DNA of 20,478 bases from an uncultured Prevotellaceae bacterium (lineage in GTDB: Bacteria > Bacteroidota > Bacteroidia > Bacteroidales > Bacteroidaceae), in NCBI GenBank assembly GCA_937893145.1, contig CALBJW010000024.1:1-20478 (forward strand). Reading direction: 5' to 3'. A model generated the notes under the pieces. That model did not search any database. It was given only the letters and a program-made list of their open reading frames with translations, and was not told the origin of the DNA. Within the stretch, counting starts at the first letter, position 1; each line of letters opens with the position of its first letter. Shown here in pieces: positions 1 through 7,728 of this stretch. A program made the translations under genes and the position numbers.

Positions 1-163
1 TACTTTATATATCGTTTTCGTTTACTTTATTATCACTCACACACCGGCTGATTTTCCTTCATATCAAGGGATTTTTTCATTTCCTTCTATGTAATAATAT
101 CAAGAAAAAATAGTTTTCTCTGCATTATTCTTCATAGTCTATATTAAATAATTAAAATTTATG

Positions 164-171
164 TAAATTTG
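164..171 (+). promoter_or_regulatory. Possible -7 promoter element before the TonB-family gene
   Basis: TAAATTTG fits the Bacteroidota -7 consensus TAnnTTTG. No TTG lies at the expected -33 distance, and the start codon is only 10 bp further on, so the mRNA would be nearly leaderless. The rest of positions 1-163 is AT-rich with no gene I can support. Confidence 0.35.
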
Positions 172-181
172 CGCACTAATT

Positions 182-931
182 ATGGAGTTAAAAAAGTCAC
201 AAAACTCCGACCTTGAGCGTACGCGTCCGCTTCGCTTCATGCTCATCTTCATGAGTATGGTCGCCCTGTCGATAATCGTCATGCTCTCGCCTATCATGAT
301 AAGCTCCATAATGAACCTCCAAAGCAGTCTTGACGATGAGGTGATAGAAGACCTCAACATAGACTTCAAGGAGGAGGACGAAATGATAGAAGCCATTCAG
401 ACGGAAACGCAAGACGAGGTTACCGAAATCATCAAGCCGGTGGAAACCGTGACTGAGGCCATCGACCCTCCTGAGGAACAGCCTACAGACCTTGAGGCTT
501 CTAAGGAACAAATCGTGGAAACGGAAACACCTCAGGAAGAACAGAAAACGGAACTGGAAGACGACGCTCCGATGCAAGAGGCTGAGGACGCCAAGCCGAT
601 AGCAAACCCTGAGCAGGAGGACCTTGAGAAGTCGCAGATGCTTCCGGAATATCCGGGCGGTATGTCGGAACTCGTTGTATGGTTGAACAAGAACCTGAAG
701 TACCCGCAGTCAGCTATCAGTCGAAAGCTCAAGGGCGAGGTGGAAGTAGCATTCTTCATAGAGAAGGACGGCACATGCACAGACTTCAAAGTGGTAAAAT
801 CAGCCAACACGCTATTCGACGAAGAAGCCCTCCGCGTATGCAAGATGATGCCGAAATGGAAGCCTGGAAAGATAAAGGGCAAGATTGTCCGCACATACTT
901 CGTCATACCAGTAAACTTCCAGCCGCTGTAG
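182..931 (+). CDS. TonB-family energy-transducing protein
   Basis: This is a 249-residue inner-membrane protein of the TonB family, which carries proton-motive force to outer-membrane TonB-dependent transporters. Residues 1-17 are polar and basic (cytoplasmic), about 18-42 form one hydrophobic membrane segment, and about 50-150 form a Glu/Pro-rich periplasmic spacer. The C-terminal TonB domain starts near LPEYPGGMSEL (about 154) and contains the family pattern of a YP near the start, GEVEVAFFIEKDG, and a closing WKPGKIKGKIVRTYFVIPV. The spacer is acidic rather than the Pro-Lys type of E. coli TonB, which is common in Bacteroidota paralogues. It leads a tight plus-strand run. Genomes of this group carry several TonB paralogues, so the partner transporter cannot be named. 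No ExbB or ExbD is adjacent. Confidence 0.9.
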   Translation: MELKKSQNSDLERTRPLRFMLIFMSMVALSIIVMLSPIMISSIMNLQSSLDDEVIEDLNIDFKEEDEMIEAIQTETQDEVTEIIKPVETVTEAIDPPEEQPTDLEASKEQIVETETPQEEQKTELEDDAPMQEAEDAKPIANPEQEDLEKSQMLPEYPGGMSELVVWLNKNLKYPQSAISRKLKGEVEVAFFIEKDGTCTDFKVVKSANTLFDEEALRVCKMMPKWKPGKIKGKIVRTYFVIPVNFQPL

Positions 932-985
932 GAAACTGTGTCCAACGATTCTCCGTTGGGTTCCAAAACAAACAAAAACGCCAAT

Positions 986-1942
986 ATGAACAATACTTCA
1001 TCAAACTTCCTTTCACTCTTCGAGAGCTACCTTGCCTCTTCGGAGATACACAAGGAGCCACAGGGCATCTATGACCCGATAAACTATGTCCTCTCAATGG
1101 GTGGCAAGCGCATTCGTCCGGTACTTATGCTCCTCGCCTACTCGCTCTATAAGGACAACGTGCAAGAGATCCTGCCTGCCGCTCTCGCCATAGAGACTTA
1201 CCATAACTACACGCTCCTACATGACGACGTCATGGACAAGGCAGATGTTCGACGTGGCAAGCCTACGGTTCACAAGAAATGGAACGAGAACGCAGCTATC
1301 CTTTCCGGCGATTCCATGCTCGTGCTTGCTTATCAACGTATGCTTGAACTGAAGAACCCACGCATGAAAGAAGTGCTCGACCTCTTCACGACAACAGCTC
1401 TTGAAATAGGTGAAGGCCAGCAGTACGACCTTGAGTTTGAGACTCGCATGGACGTAAAGGAGGAGGAATATATTGAGATGATACGTCTTAAGACATCCGT
1501 TCTCCTTGCTTGCGCATTAAAGATTGGTGCCATCCTTGCCAATGCACCTAAGGAAGACTGCGACAAGCTCTATGACTTTGGTATCAATATGGGCTTGGCA
1601 TTCCAGCTTCAGGACGATTACCTTGATGTCTATGGAGATTTCAAGACATTCGGTAAGGCTATCGGTGGCGATATTCTTTGTGATAAGAAGACATTCATGC
1701 TCATCAACGCCATAAACAAGGCTGACGGCTTTGATTTCGGCAAGGAGTATGACACGCCGCAGGAGAAGATTTCTGCCGTTACAAACCTTTACAACGAGCT
1801 CGGCATAGACAGCCTTGCCCAGGAGAAGATAGAATACTACTTCCGTCTCGCACGCAAGAATCTCGACGAGGTATCTTTGGCAAACGAAACAAAGCAGCCT
1901 CTCTATGACTATCTCAACGAAATGCTCAAACGCGAGAAGTAA
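986..1942 (+). CDS. Polyprenyl diphosphate synthase (short-chain, FPP/GGPP type)
   Basis: This trans-prenyltransferase condenses isopentenyl diphosphate with an allylic diphosphate to feed quinone and undecaprenyl carrier synthesis. From the ATG at 986 it has 318 residues, near the family norm. GGKRIRP is at 39-45, the first Asp-rich motif DDVMD at 80-84 is followed by KADVRRGKPTVH, and the second motif DDYLD is at 210-214 within FQLQDDYLDVYGD. The first motif lacks the two-residue insert of IspA-type bacterial FPP synthases. Tyr75, five residues before it, is a bulky residue at a known chain-length position, so I infer a short product (C15-C20). An in-frame GTG at 938 would add 16 poorly conserved residues, so I prefer ATG 986. 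It lies 54 bp after the TonB gene and 32 bp before xseB. Confidence 0.9.
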   Translation: MNNTSSNFLSLFESYLASSEIHKEPQGIYDPINYVLSMGGKRIRPVLMLLAYSLYKDNVQEILPAALAIETYHNYTLLHDDVMDKADVRRGKPTVHKKWNENAAILSGDSMLVLAYQRMLELKNPRMKEVLDLFTTTALEIGEGQQYDLEFETRMDVKEEEYIEMIRLKTSVLLACALKIGAILANAPKEDCDKLYDFGINMGLAFQLQDDYLDVYGDFKTFGKAIGGDILCDKKTFMLINAINKADGFDFGKEYDTPQEKISAVTNLYNELGIDSLAQEKIEYYFRLARKNLDEVSLANETKQPLYDYLNEMLKREK

Positions 1943-1971
1943 GTCAAAGTCACAGTTTAAGTCAAAGTCAA
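1942..1971 (+). repeat. Short tandem repeat, 5 x 6 bp (AGTCAA type)
   Basis: The spacer between the prenyl synthase and xseB consists almost wholly of five 6-bp units: AGTCAA, AGTCAC, AGTTTA, AGTCAA, AGTCAA. It begins on the last base of the upstream TAA stop and ends 3 bp before the xseB ATG. It may affect the spacing or structure of the xseB translation start. Confidence 0.7.
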
Positions 1972-1974
1972 TAC

Positions 1975-2154
1975 ATGAAATACGACGAAGCTCTTCAAGA
2001 GATCCAGCGCATAGTCATGGAACTTGAAAATAATCCGACTGACATAGAGTCGCTCACAGAGAAGCTTAAACATGCTCATGAACTTATCAAACTCTGCAAG
2101 GACAAGCTCACAAAGACTGACGAAGAAATCAAGAAGTTCATGAAAGCTGAATAA
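1975..2154 (+). CDS. xseB: Exonuclease VII small subunit
   Basis: This 59-residue protein is the small subunit of exonuclease VII, which with XseA degrades single-stranded DNA in both directions. It starts MKYDEALQEIQRIVMELE and has the family pattern: YDEAL at the N-terminus, then a two-helix hairpin with NPTDIESL at the turn and a second helix LIKLCKDKL. It is all helical and lacks a signal peptide. XseB is normally 60-80 residues. The large subunit gene xseA is often next to xseB but is not in this window. It sits between a prenyl synthase and ilvE, and in many bacteria xseB also neighbours the ispA-type prenyl synthase. The start is fixed by the 6-bp repeat spacer just upstream. Confidence 0.88.
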   Translation: MKYDEALQEIQRIVMELENNPTDIESLTEKLKHAHELIKLCKDKLTKTDEEIKKFMKAE

Positions 2155-2194
2155 TTAAAAAACTAAAAAACACAAAAAGCATATAACTACGATT

Positions 2195-3211
2195 ATGAAA
2201 GAACTTGATTGGGCCAACATTGGCTTCGGTTATCGCAAGACCGACTACAACGTACGCTGCTACTATCGCAACGGAGAATGGGGCGAAATAGAAGTTTGCT
2301 CTGAGGAAACAATCCCTATGCACATGGCTGCCACTTGTCTCCACTACGGACAGGAATGTTTCGAAGGACTCAAGGCTTACCGCTGTCCAGACGGAAAGGT
2401 ACGCGTATTCCGTACTGATGAGAACGCAGCTCGTATGCAATCTACATGTCGCGGCACACTCATGCCTGAGCTCCCTACAGAGAAGTTCAACGAGATGGTT
2501 GACAAGGTTGTCCGCCTCAACGAACGTTTCATCCCACCATACGAGAGTGGCGCTACTCTCTATATCCGCCCTCTCCTCATCGGCACAAGTGCACAGGTAG
2601 GCGTTCATCCTTCTGAGGAATACCTCTTCCTTATCTTCGTAACTCCAGTAGGCCCATACTTCAAGGGCGGTTTCTTCGCTAATCCATACGTAATCATCCG
2701 CGAGTTCGACCGTTCGGCTCCTCTCGGAACAGGTATCTACAAGGTGGGCGGAAACTACGCAGCATCCCTTCAGGCCAACAAGAAGGCTCATGACATGGGC
2801 TACGCTTGTGAGTTCTATCTCGATGCAAAGGAGAAGAAGTATATCGACGAAGCTGGTGCAGCTAACTTCTTTGGTATCAAGAACAACACATACGTTACTC
2901 CAAAGTCTACTTCCATCCTTCCTTCCATCACCAACAAGTCGCTCATGCAGCTTGCAGAGGATCTCGGCATGAAGGTAGAACGTCGCGCTATTCCTGTAGA
3001 TGAACTCGCTGAGTTTGAGGAGGCAGGCGCATGTGGTACAGCAGCCGTTATCTCTCCAATCTCAAAGATTGATGACCCAGCAACAGGCAAGTCATACGTA
3101 TTTGGTGATAAGCCAGGACCATGGTCTGAGAAACTCTTCAACCTCCTTCGTGGCATCCAGTACGGTCTCGAAGAAGACAAGCACGGTTGGACAAGAGTGG
3201 TAATCGAATAA
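2195..3211 (+). CDS. ilvE: Branched-chain amino acid aminotransferase
   Basis: This 338-residue cytoplasmic enzyme is a fold-type IV PLP enzyme that exchanges amino groups between glutamate and the 2-oxoacids of leucine, isoleucine and valine. It belongs to the longer BCAT type shared with eukaryotes. The PLP Schiff-base lysine is Lys183 in GIYKVGGNYAASLQ. The glutamate expected to contact the pyridine nitrogen is Glu219 in YIDEAGAANFF. The phosphate-binding loop region CGTAAVISPI is at 280-289, and YFKGGF is at 155-160. The length fits the family. It follows xseB by 40 bp, and its TAA directly abuts the ATG of trmN6, so the two are probably co-translated. I see no attenuator or leader peptide. 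Confidence 0.95.
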   Translation: MKELDWANIGFGYRKTDYNVRCYYRNGEWGEIEVCSEETIPMHMAATCLHYGQECFEGLKAYRCPDGKVRVFRTDENAARMQSTCRGTLMPELPTEKFNEMVDKVVRLNERFIPPYESGATLYIRPLLIGTSAQVGVHPSEEYLFLIFVTPVGPYFKGGFFANPYVIIREFDRSAPLGTGIYKVGGNYAASLQANKKAHDMGYACEFYLDAKEKKYIDEAGAANFFGIKNNTYVTPKSTSILPSITNKSLMQLAEDLGMKVERRAIPVDELAEFEEAGACGTAAVISPISKIDDPATGKSYVFGDKPGPWSEKLFNLLRGIQYGLEEDKHGWTRVVIE

Positions 3212-3973
3212 ATGAACGGATTTCGTTTCAAACAATTCTTTGTAAGACACGATCGTTGCGCCATGAAAGTGGGCACCGATGGTGTCTTACTTGGTTCATG
3301 GGCAACCGTCTCCCATGCCTCTACCGCACTCGACATCGGTACAGGCACAGGACTCATAGCCCTCATGCTCGCCCAGCGCAACCCAAACCTCCTCATCGAT
3401 GCCCTTGACATCGACCCCGATGCTGTGGCACAAGCACAGGAGAACATAGCAGCCAGTCCATTTCACGACCGCATCAAAGTCCATCTCCAGGACTTCACAC
3501 TAACCTCTCCCATCTCTACTTCCTCTTGCTCCAAGGCGGTAGCAAATTCTTCACTCTTCACTCTTCACTCTTCACTCAAAAGCCCCTATTCCCTCATCAT
3601 CTCCAACCCTCCCTTCTACACCGAACACACCTCATGTCCCGATGACAAGCGAGATGCCGCCCGACACACATCCTCACTCCCCATCTCATCCCTCATGAGT
3701 GGTGCCGCCTCCCTCCTTGCTCCAGAAGGACTCTTCTCCCTTATCATCCCTACCTCCCTCGTTCCCGAAGTCATCAGCGAAGGAGCGCAACATGGTCTCT
3801 TCCTCTCTCGCCGCACCGATGTGGTCACCACTCCCAACAAGCAACCAAAACGCACACTCCTCGAATTTTCAAAGCACCAAAAAGAAACGCACCACGATAT
3901 TCTCCATATCCGTGATGCGCACAATAATTATACCGAAGCCTACAAGAATCTTACCCAAGACTTCTATCTCTAA
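3212..3973 (+). CDS. trmN6: tRNA1(Val) (adenine37-N6)-methyltransferase carrying a repeat-derived insertion
   Basis: This is a 253-residue SAM-dependent class I methyltransferase of the TrmN6/YfiC family, which methylates A37 next to the anticodon of tRNA-Val. The N-terminus FRFKQFFVRHDRCAMKVGTDG is typical, the SAM motif DIGTGTG is at 41-47, the acidic residue ending strand 2 is in DALDIDPD, and the catalytic NPPF motif is at 132-135. Between the LQDF of motif III and NPPF the family normally has about 10 residues. Here there are over 30, and residues about 105-122 (CSKAVANSSLFTLHSSL) are encoded by a copy of the repeat seen at 3999 and 19195. The reading frame stays open. The start ATG follows the ilvE stop with no gap. 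Whether the enzyme is still active is unknown, but motifs on both sides are intact. Confidence 0.88.
   Translation: MNGFRFKQFFVRHDRCAMKVGTDGVLLGSWATVSHASTALDIGTGTGLIALMLAQRNPNLLIDALDIDPDAVAQAQENIAASPFHDRIKVHLQDFTLTSPISTSSCSKAVANSSLFTLHSSLKSPYSLIISNPPFYTEHTSCPDDKRDAARHTSSLPISSLMSGAASLLAPEGLFSLIIPTSLVPEVISEGAQHGLFLSRRTDVVTTPNKQPKRTLLEFSKHQKETHHDILHIRDAHNNYTEAYKNLTQDFYL
3523..3577 (-). repeat. Half copy of the AGTGAAR palindromic element inside trmN6
   Basis: Read on the minus strand, this segment has four AGTGAAG units, then AATTTGCTACCGCCTTGG, then CAAGAG. That is the same order as the left half of the element at 19195, with few differences over about 55 bp. Only one arm and the adjacent core are present. 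The second arm and the small internal hairpin are missing. It lies in frame within the methyltransferase gene, so it is either a fixed insertion or a remnant of a larger one. Confidence 0.85.
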
Positions 3974-3974
3974 C

Positions 3975-3998
3975 CCAACATTCGCTTGCGAATGTTGG
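3975..3998 (+). terminator. Stem-loop just after the trmN6 stop codon
   Basis: CCAACATTCG and CGAATGTTGG form a perfect 10-bp stem with a 4-nt loop, starting one base after the TAA. No T-tract follows on the plus strand. It directly abuts the palindromic element at 3999. It could end transcription or mark the 3' end of the mRNA, but the missing U-tract lowers confidence. Confidence 0.45.
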
Positions 3999-4167
3999 AG
4001 TGAAAAGTGAAGAGTGAAGAGTGAAAAATTTCTTTCTTATCGGGCTCGAAAGCGCTACGCGATAAGCTTCCGCCTTGGACCAAGAGATGTTATCGCTCCG
4101 CAGTAAAAGCAAGAGGATAAACTCTTCCGGCAGGAAATTCTTCACTCTTCACTCTTCACTTTTCACT
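3999..4167. repeat. Palindromic repeat element, copy A (169 bp)
   Basis: Two 33-bp arms (3999-4031 and 4135-4167) are inverted repeats matching at 32 of 33 positions. Each arm is four 7-bp units AGTGAAR followed by AATTT. The 103-bp core holds an inner hairpin (CTTATCG at 4036, CGATAAG at 4060), CCGCCTTGG at 4070-4078, CAAGAG, and a small hairpin AAGAG/CTCTT before CCGGCAGGAAATT. It shares arms, CCGCCTTGG and the last hairpin with copy C at 19195. There is no coding capacity for a transposase and no obvious target-site duplication. It lies between the convergent trmN6 and YiiX-like genes and supplies the stop codon of the latter. Confidence 0.9.
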
Positions 4168-4813
4168 TATAAGTTTCCAACCTCATCACCTTCACCCTCT
4201 TATCTCTCGACAAAGCCCCAGGATTACTTCCAGGCTCACCCTCAGGCACATCGAGGTCGCGTTCCAAGTAATAATTTATCCAGTATGGGAGGATGCGTCC
4301 TTCCTCATCATGGAACGACATAGGTATAGGCTTGAAAATCACCTCACCATTCTTCTCTACATACGACTTCTGAACCAACTCCGAACAGTACATCTCATCG
4401 TCCGAAGGGTCGAACGTGAAGTCGTACTTGCAACCGATGAAACGCTTTGCGTTAGCTATCGATTTCTTTACATCCACATTACCAGTCACACGTCCCACAA
4501 ACACCATTGGGTTGCCCTCCGCATCCTTGTCTGCATTATCCAGATATTCCTTCAACGGACACATCCACACTCCGTGTTTGTTTGTAGCCTCCAGCACAAA
4601 CAGACCATCCCTCTCCTTGCACACAATCGCCACATGGCACACCTGAGCATTGTCAAGTCCCTTAGTGCTTCCCACTATCGACTTCGCAAACTGGCTTGCT
4701 GTTGTTGTGTCCGTAACATTGAAAAGAAGGTCTCCGTTCTTCAGTTTTGTCTGTGCTATTGTTTCTTGTGTCATCATAAATAAAGCGATGATTAGTGTAA
4801 AAATAGTTTTCAT
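4163..4813 (-). CDS. Secreted YiiX/YebB-like cysteine peptidase or amidase (C92 family)
   Basis: This 216-residue protein has a signal peptide of about 20 residues (MKTIFTLIIALF, ending near TIAQ). The rest fits the permuted NlpC/P60 papain-like family typified by YiiX. GDLLF is at 27-31, the candidate catalytic His60 is in VCHVAIV, Glu75 is in VLEA, and the candidate nucleophile Cys143 is in MYCSELV. In this circularly permuted fold the His precedes the Cys, as seen here. Substrates of the family are poorly known; peptidoglycan peptides or acyl groups are candidates. Its ATG overlaps the stop of the upstream sensor-regulator by 4 bp (ATGA), so translation is probably coupled. Its TGA and part of its last Lys codon lie inside the arm of the palindromic element, so its natural C-terminus may have been changed. 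Confidence 0.85.
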   Translation of the reverse strand: MKTIFTLIIALFMMTQETIAQTKLKNGDLLFNVTDTTTASQFAKSIVGSTKGLDNAQVCHVAIVCKERDGLFVLEATNKHGVWMCPLKEYLDNADKDAEGNPMVFVGRVTGNVDVKKSIANAKRFIGCKYDFTFDPSDDEMYCSELVQKSYVEKNGEVIFKPIPMSFHDEEGRILPYWINYYLERDLDVPEGEPGSNPGALSRDKRVKVMRLETYK

Positions 4814-7614
4814 ATCGTTGTCTTATTCATCCATTCATTAGGTGTACAATCCTCGAATTTCTTGAAGGTAGCAAAGAAAGTGCTACGCTTGAAACCACAC
4901 ATCTCACTAATCGCCGTGATAGTGAAGTCCTTGTTTTCTTCCGAACGAACACGGCGCTTAAACTCCTCAAGACGATAATGGTTGATGAAGTCGTAGAATG
5001 TGGTATGAAGATAGTCATTGAACATCTGGGATAGGGTGGCAGCATTGGTTCCTGTATGTGCGGCAACCTCACTGATGCGAAGGTTACTGCGCAAGTAGGG
5101 TTGCTCTTCCTCCATGTATTTCTTCACCAGTCGTTCCAGTTCCTTATAGCTCTGCGAACGATACTTCACTTGTTCTTCCTTCTCAATCTTCTTCTGCTCC
5201 TCATGTCTGATGCGTTGTTCCTCATTCGCCTTGATATGGTCCGACACCGCATTGTGCGAAGCAAGTTGCAGTTCCAGATGATGCTTCTGTCGGATGAGTT
5301 CCATAAGTTGAACCTGTCTGTTATGCAAACGCATAGATATGACTATGGCAATGATAAGGACTATTACAAGAAGCATCTCCAGTATCAGCATCAGTGAAGG
5401 CAGAACAGTAACCTTCACATCAATCTCCGTTTCTGGATGGCCAGCAACACAGATGCGCAGGTGATGCACACCGAGCATGAGGTCCGACACGGTGATAGGT
5501 TGTTTATCGAATGCCACGAATCGCTCTCCACCATCTATGCTCCATTCATAATAGCGGCTCGATGCCGCAGGTTTGTAGTCGAGGGTGAAAGGAGAAATCA
5601 CCAGTTCCTTCGAGGCGAAGTTCCATTCCATCCGTATTTCGTTGCTATTGCCCTCAACAGAATTTGTTGTGTAGGTTTTCCCATCAATAGAGTATTGCCC
5701 TACGAATACATTGGAATGAAGAGGAGCGATGAGTTTTTCTTGGCTATGTTTTGTTATATAGACTAATCCGTTAGTTGTAGGCATCCAAAGGCGTCCTTCA
5801 CTATCAATGAAACAGTTGTCACGGTTGAACTGCGAGGAGAGTAGTCCATCATATTGTCCAAACTGGCAGAATGAGTCGAACGAATCATTGAAAAGGAACA
5901 GTCCTCTATCCGTTCCAAGCATATAACGCGTCTTGCCCCCCACCTTCAGTGGCTGAACAAAGTTGACATACCCCAAACCAAGCTTCTTGAACACATCATG
6001 CTTCTCAAACGAACTGAGATTAGTGGCTGTAGTAAACAGAGCCTGCTCCGATGCTGCAATCATCTTTCCACCTGGCACAATGTTGAAACTGAGGTTGGAT
6101 TCCTCGTTGAAGAATCCTTGTGGAAATCCCTCGCTCTGTATGCGGTTGGTTTCGGGATTGAAGAGGCACATGCCGTTGAGCGTACTAATCCATAGTTTGC
6201 CCGAATCATCAAAGGCAATGTCATAGATGTAAGATGTAAAGATGTCCGATTGTGTTTCGTTGTGTTCCTCGATGACCTTCAGGTTCCTGTCAAGCACGAT
6301 GAGTCCCACATTGCTTGCAGCATAAATCTTCTTACCATCAGGCGACAGCACAAGACGGCTGTAACTTGCCTGCTGTAGTCGTTCCGGCATCTGAACCGTG
6401 CTGAGTTGCTGAGTTGCAGGATTGATGGAGTAGAGTCCATGTTCATAATTCGCAAGAATATATTTGCCTTCGAAATATATCACATCAAGGATGATGGCTC
6501 CCCCAATCTCCTTAGGAGTGTAGTGGCGAATGATGTCGCGTTGCTCATCCACAAAGTACGCCCCATCACGAGTGCCGAGTACGGTTTGCTTCCCTCGTTT
6601 GCAGAAACTGCGAACGAAGAGTCCCTCCGTTGTGAAATCCTTATACTTATAGATATTAAATATGTGTTTGTTGCGCTGTGTATAACTGAATCCTGTGCGG
6701 TAATATCCAAACCAATCAATGTTCAGTTCTGAGTCATGAAACACAGAATACACGGTGTTGGACTCTGTCTTGAGTTGGCAAACCGAATGGTCTGTTATCA
6801 GATATGCACCGCTGCCATCCGTACAGATATACAAACTGTCGTTGAAGTTCCTAATCTGTTTGATGACAGGAGCCTCAATCTGGTGAGAACGACTTGTGAC
6901 ATGGGTGCGAGTGTTGAAAATCAGCAGACCATTATTTGCCGAAGCGATGTATAGGTTATCCCCTTTCAGTGCAAGGTCGTTGACAGAACCAGTAAGCAGT
7001 GTTCGTGGTAACTTGAAGATGCTGCTCTTCGAGGTGCGAGAGTCGTAGTGGAGCAGTGTGCCGTAGTCGTTGATAGCCCACACATTGCGTTCACCATCAG
7101 TAGCCATAGCAGCGATAGCGTTCTCGCGTTCTATCACACTACCTTTGTTGATGAGGATAGAGTTGAGTTTTGTGTGGAGCGACGAATCATATATCCACAC
7201 ACCCTGTCGGCATCCCACCACAACAATCGAGTGTTCACCGTCCTTAACCTTCTGGATAGATGTGACACCCACGATGTTGAGGTCCACCTTGTTGCTGGAC
7301 TTGTTCTTGTGGTTAGTGACATACATTCCAAATCTGTCACCACAGACAATCTGTCCGTTGTCCAGTTCACAGATGTTAGAACCATTCTTGCTGAAACCGT
7401 ATGAAGTGTGGCCCTTATCGTGTTCAGTGCAGTTGATGCCATCAAAACTGACAATAGAACTGCCGGCCATCCACATTATTCCTCTGCTGTCCTTGATGAT
7501 ATGGGAAACGGTGTTGTTCCACAAATCATTGCACACGGTTTGGCTATTCGTTTCCTCACATAGCACGAGGAAAAGAAGTAGCACGAAGCATCGTATGCGG
7601 TAGATTAATGTCAT
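4810..7614 (-). CDS. Membrane-bound AraC-family regulator with periplasmic Reg_prop/Y_Y_Y sensor, no kinase
   Basis: This 934-residue protein has a signal sequence or N-terminal membrane anchor (1 to about 25), then a large periplasmic region with Reg_prop beta-propeller blades (for example DSRGIMWMAG, DDSGKLWISTLNG, DSEGRLWMPTTNG), and a Y_Y_Y-like domain with YYEWSIDGGE near residues 690-700. One membrane helix follows (about 738-761), then a charged coiled-coil of about 75 residues, and a C-terminal AraC-type DNA-binding domain (about 838-934, with LRISEVAAHTGTNAATLSQM and a second helix set ITAISEMCGFKRSTFFATFKKF). Classical Bacteroides hybrid two-component regulators carry HisKA, HATPase and receiver domains between membrane helix and AraC; none is present. 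The frame is open upstream to 7755, but the promoter at 7638-7668 lies inside that extension and MTLIYRIRCFVLLLFLVL is a clean signal sequence, so I choose 7614. It is divergent from the polysaccharide operon, its likely target. Confidence 0.88.
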   Translation of the reverse strand: MTLIYRIRCFVLLLFLVLCEETNSQTVCNDLWNNTVSHIIKDSRGIMWMAGSSIVSFDGINCTEHDKGHTSYGFSKNGSNICELDNGQIVCGDRFGMYVTNHKNKSSNKVDLNIVGVTSIQKVKDGEHSIVVVGCRQGVWIYDSSLHTKLNSILINKGSVIERENAIAAMATDGERNVWAINDYGTLLHYDSRTSKSSIFKLPRTLLTGSVNDLALKGDNLYIASANNGLLIFNTRTHVTSRSHQIEAPVIKQIRNFNDSLYICTDGSGAYLITDHSVCQLKTESNTVYSVFHDSELNIDWFGYYRTGFSYTQRNKHIFNIYKYKDFTTEGLFVRSFCKRGKQTVLGTRDGAYFVDEQRDIIRHYTPKEIGGAIILDVIYFEGKYILANYEHGLYSINPATQQLSTVQMPERLQQASYSRLVLSPDGKKIYAASNVGLIVLDRNLKVIEEHNETQSDIFTSYIYDIAFDDSGKLWISTLNGMCLFNPETNRIQSEGFPQGFFNEESNLSFNIVPGGKMIAASEQALFTTATNLSSFEKHDVFKKLGLGYVNFVQPLKVGGKTRYMLGTDRGLFLFNDSFDSFCQFGQYDGLLSSQFNRDNCFIDSEGRLWMPTTNGLVYITKHSQEKLIAPLHSNVFVGQYSIDGKTYTTNSVEGNSNEIRMEWNFASKELVISPFTLDYKPAASSRYYEWSIDGGERFVAFDKQPITVSDLMLGVHHLRICVAGHPETEIDVKVTVLPSLMLILEMLLVIVLIIAIVISMRLHNRQVQLMELIRQKHHLELQLASHNAVSDHIKANEEQRIRHEEQKKIEKEEQVKYRSQSYKELERLVKKYMEEEQPYLRSNLRISEVAAHTGTNAATLSQMFNDYLHTTFYDFINHYRLEEFKRRVRSEENKDFTITAISEMCGFKRSTFFATFKKFEDCTPNEWMNKTTI

Positions 7615-7637
7615 GGTGAATGGTATTTTGTCGGTCG

Positions 7638-7668
7638 CAAAGGTAAATATAATCTGTGATATATGCAA
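7638..7668 (-). promoter_or_regulatory. Promoter of the sensor-regulator
   Basis: On the minus strand TACCTTTG (7645-7638) fits the TAnnTTTG -7 element, and TTG (7668-7666) sits 20 bp upstream as a -33 element. Transcription would start near 7631, giving a leader of about 17 nt before the ATG at 7614. This supports the 7614 start over the upstream in-frame codon at 7755. Confidence 0.6.
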
Positions 7669-7728
7669 TAGTTTTGTCCGAAATAATTTATATGGACTCT
7701 GCATTTTACAGTCTATGTAATTGAAAAT

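Noticed and set aside
938..985. GTG start adding 16 residues to the prenyl synthase
   Set aside because: The added residues are polar and unlike the family N-terminus. The ATG at 986 gives the usual length.
4075..4323. Small open frame of 82 codons starting in copy A
   Set aside because: It runs through the palindromic element and then antisense to the YiiX-like gene, with no recognisable protein features.
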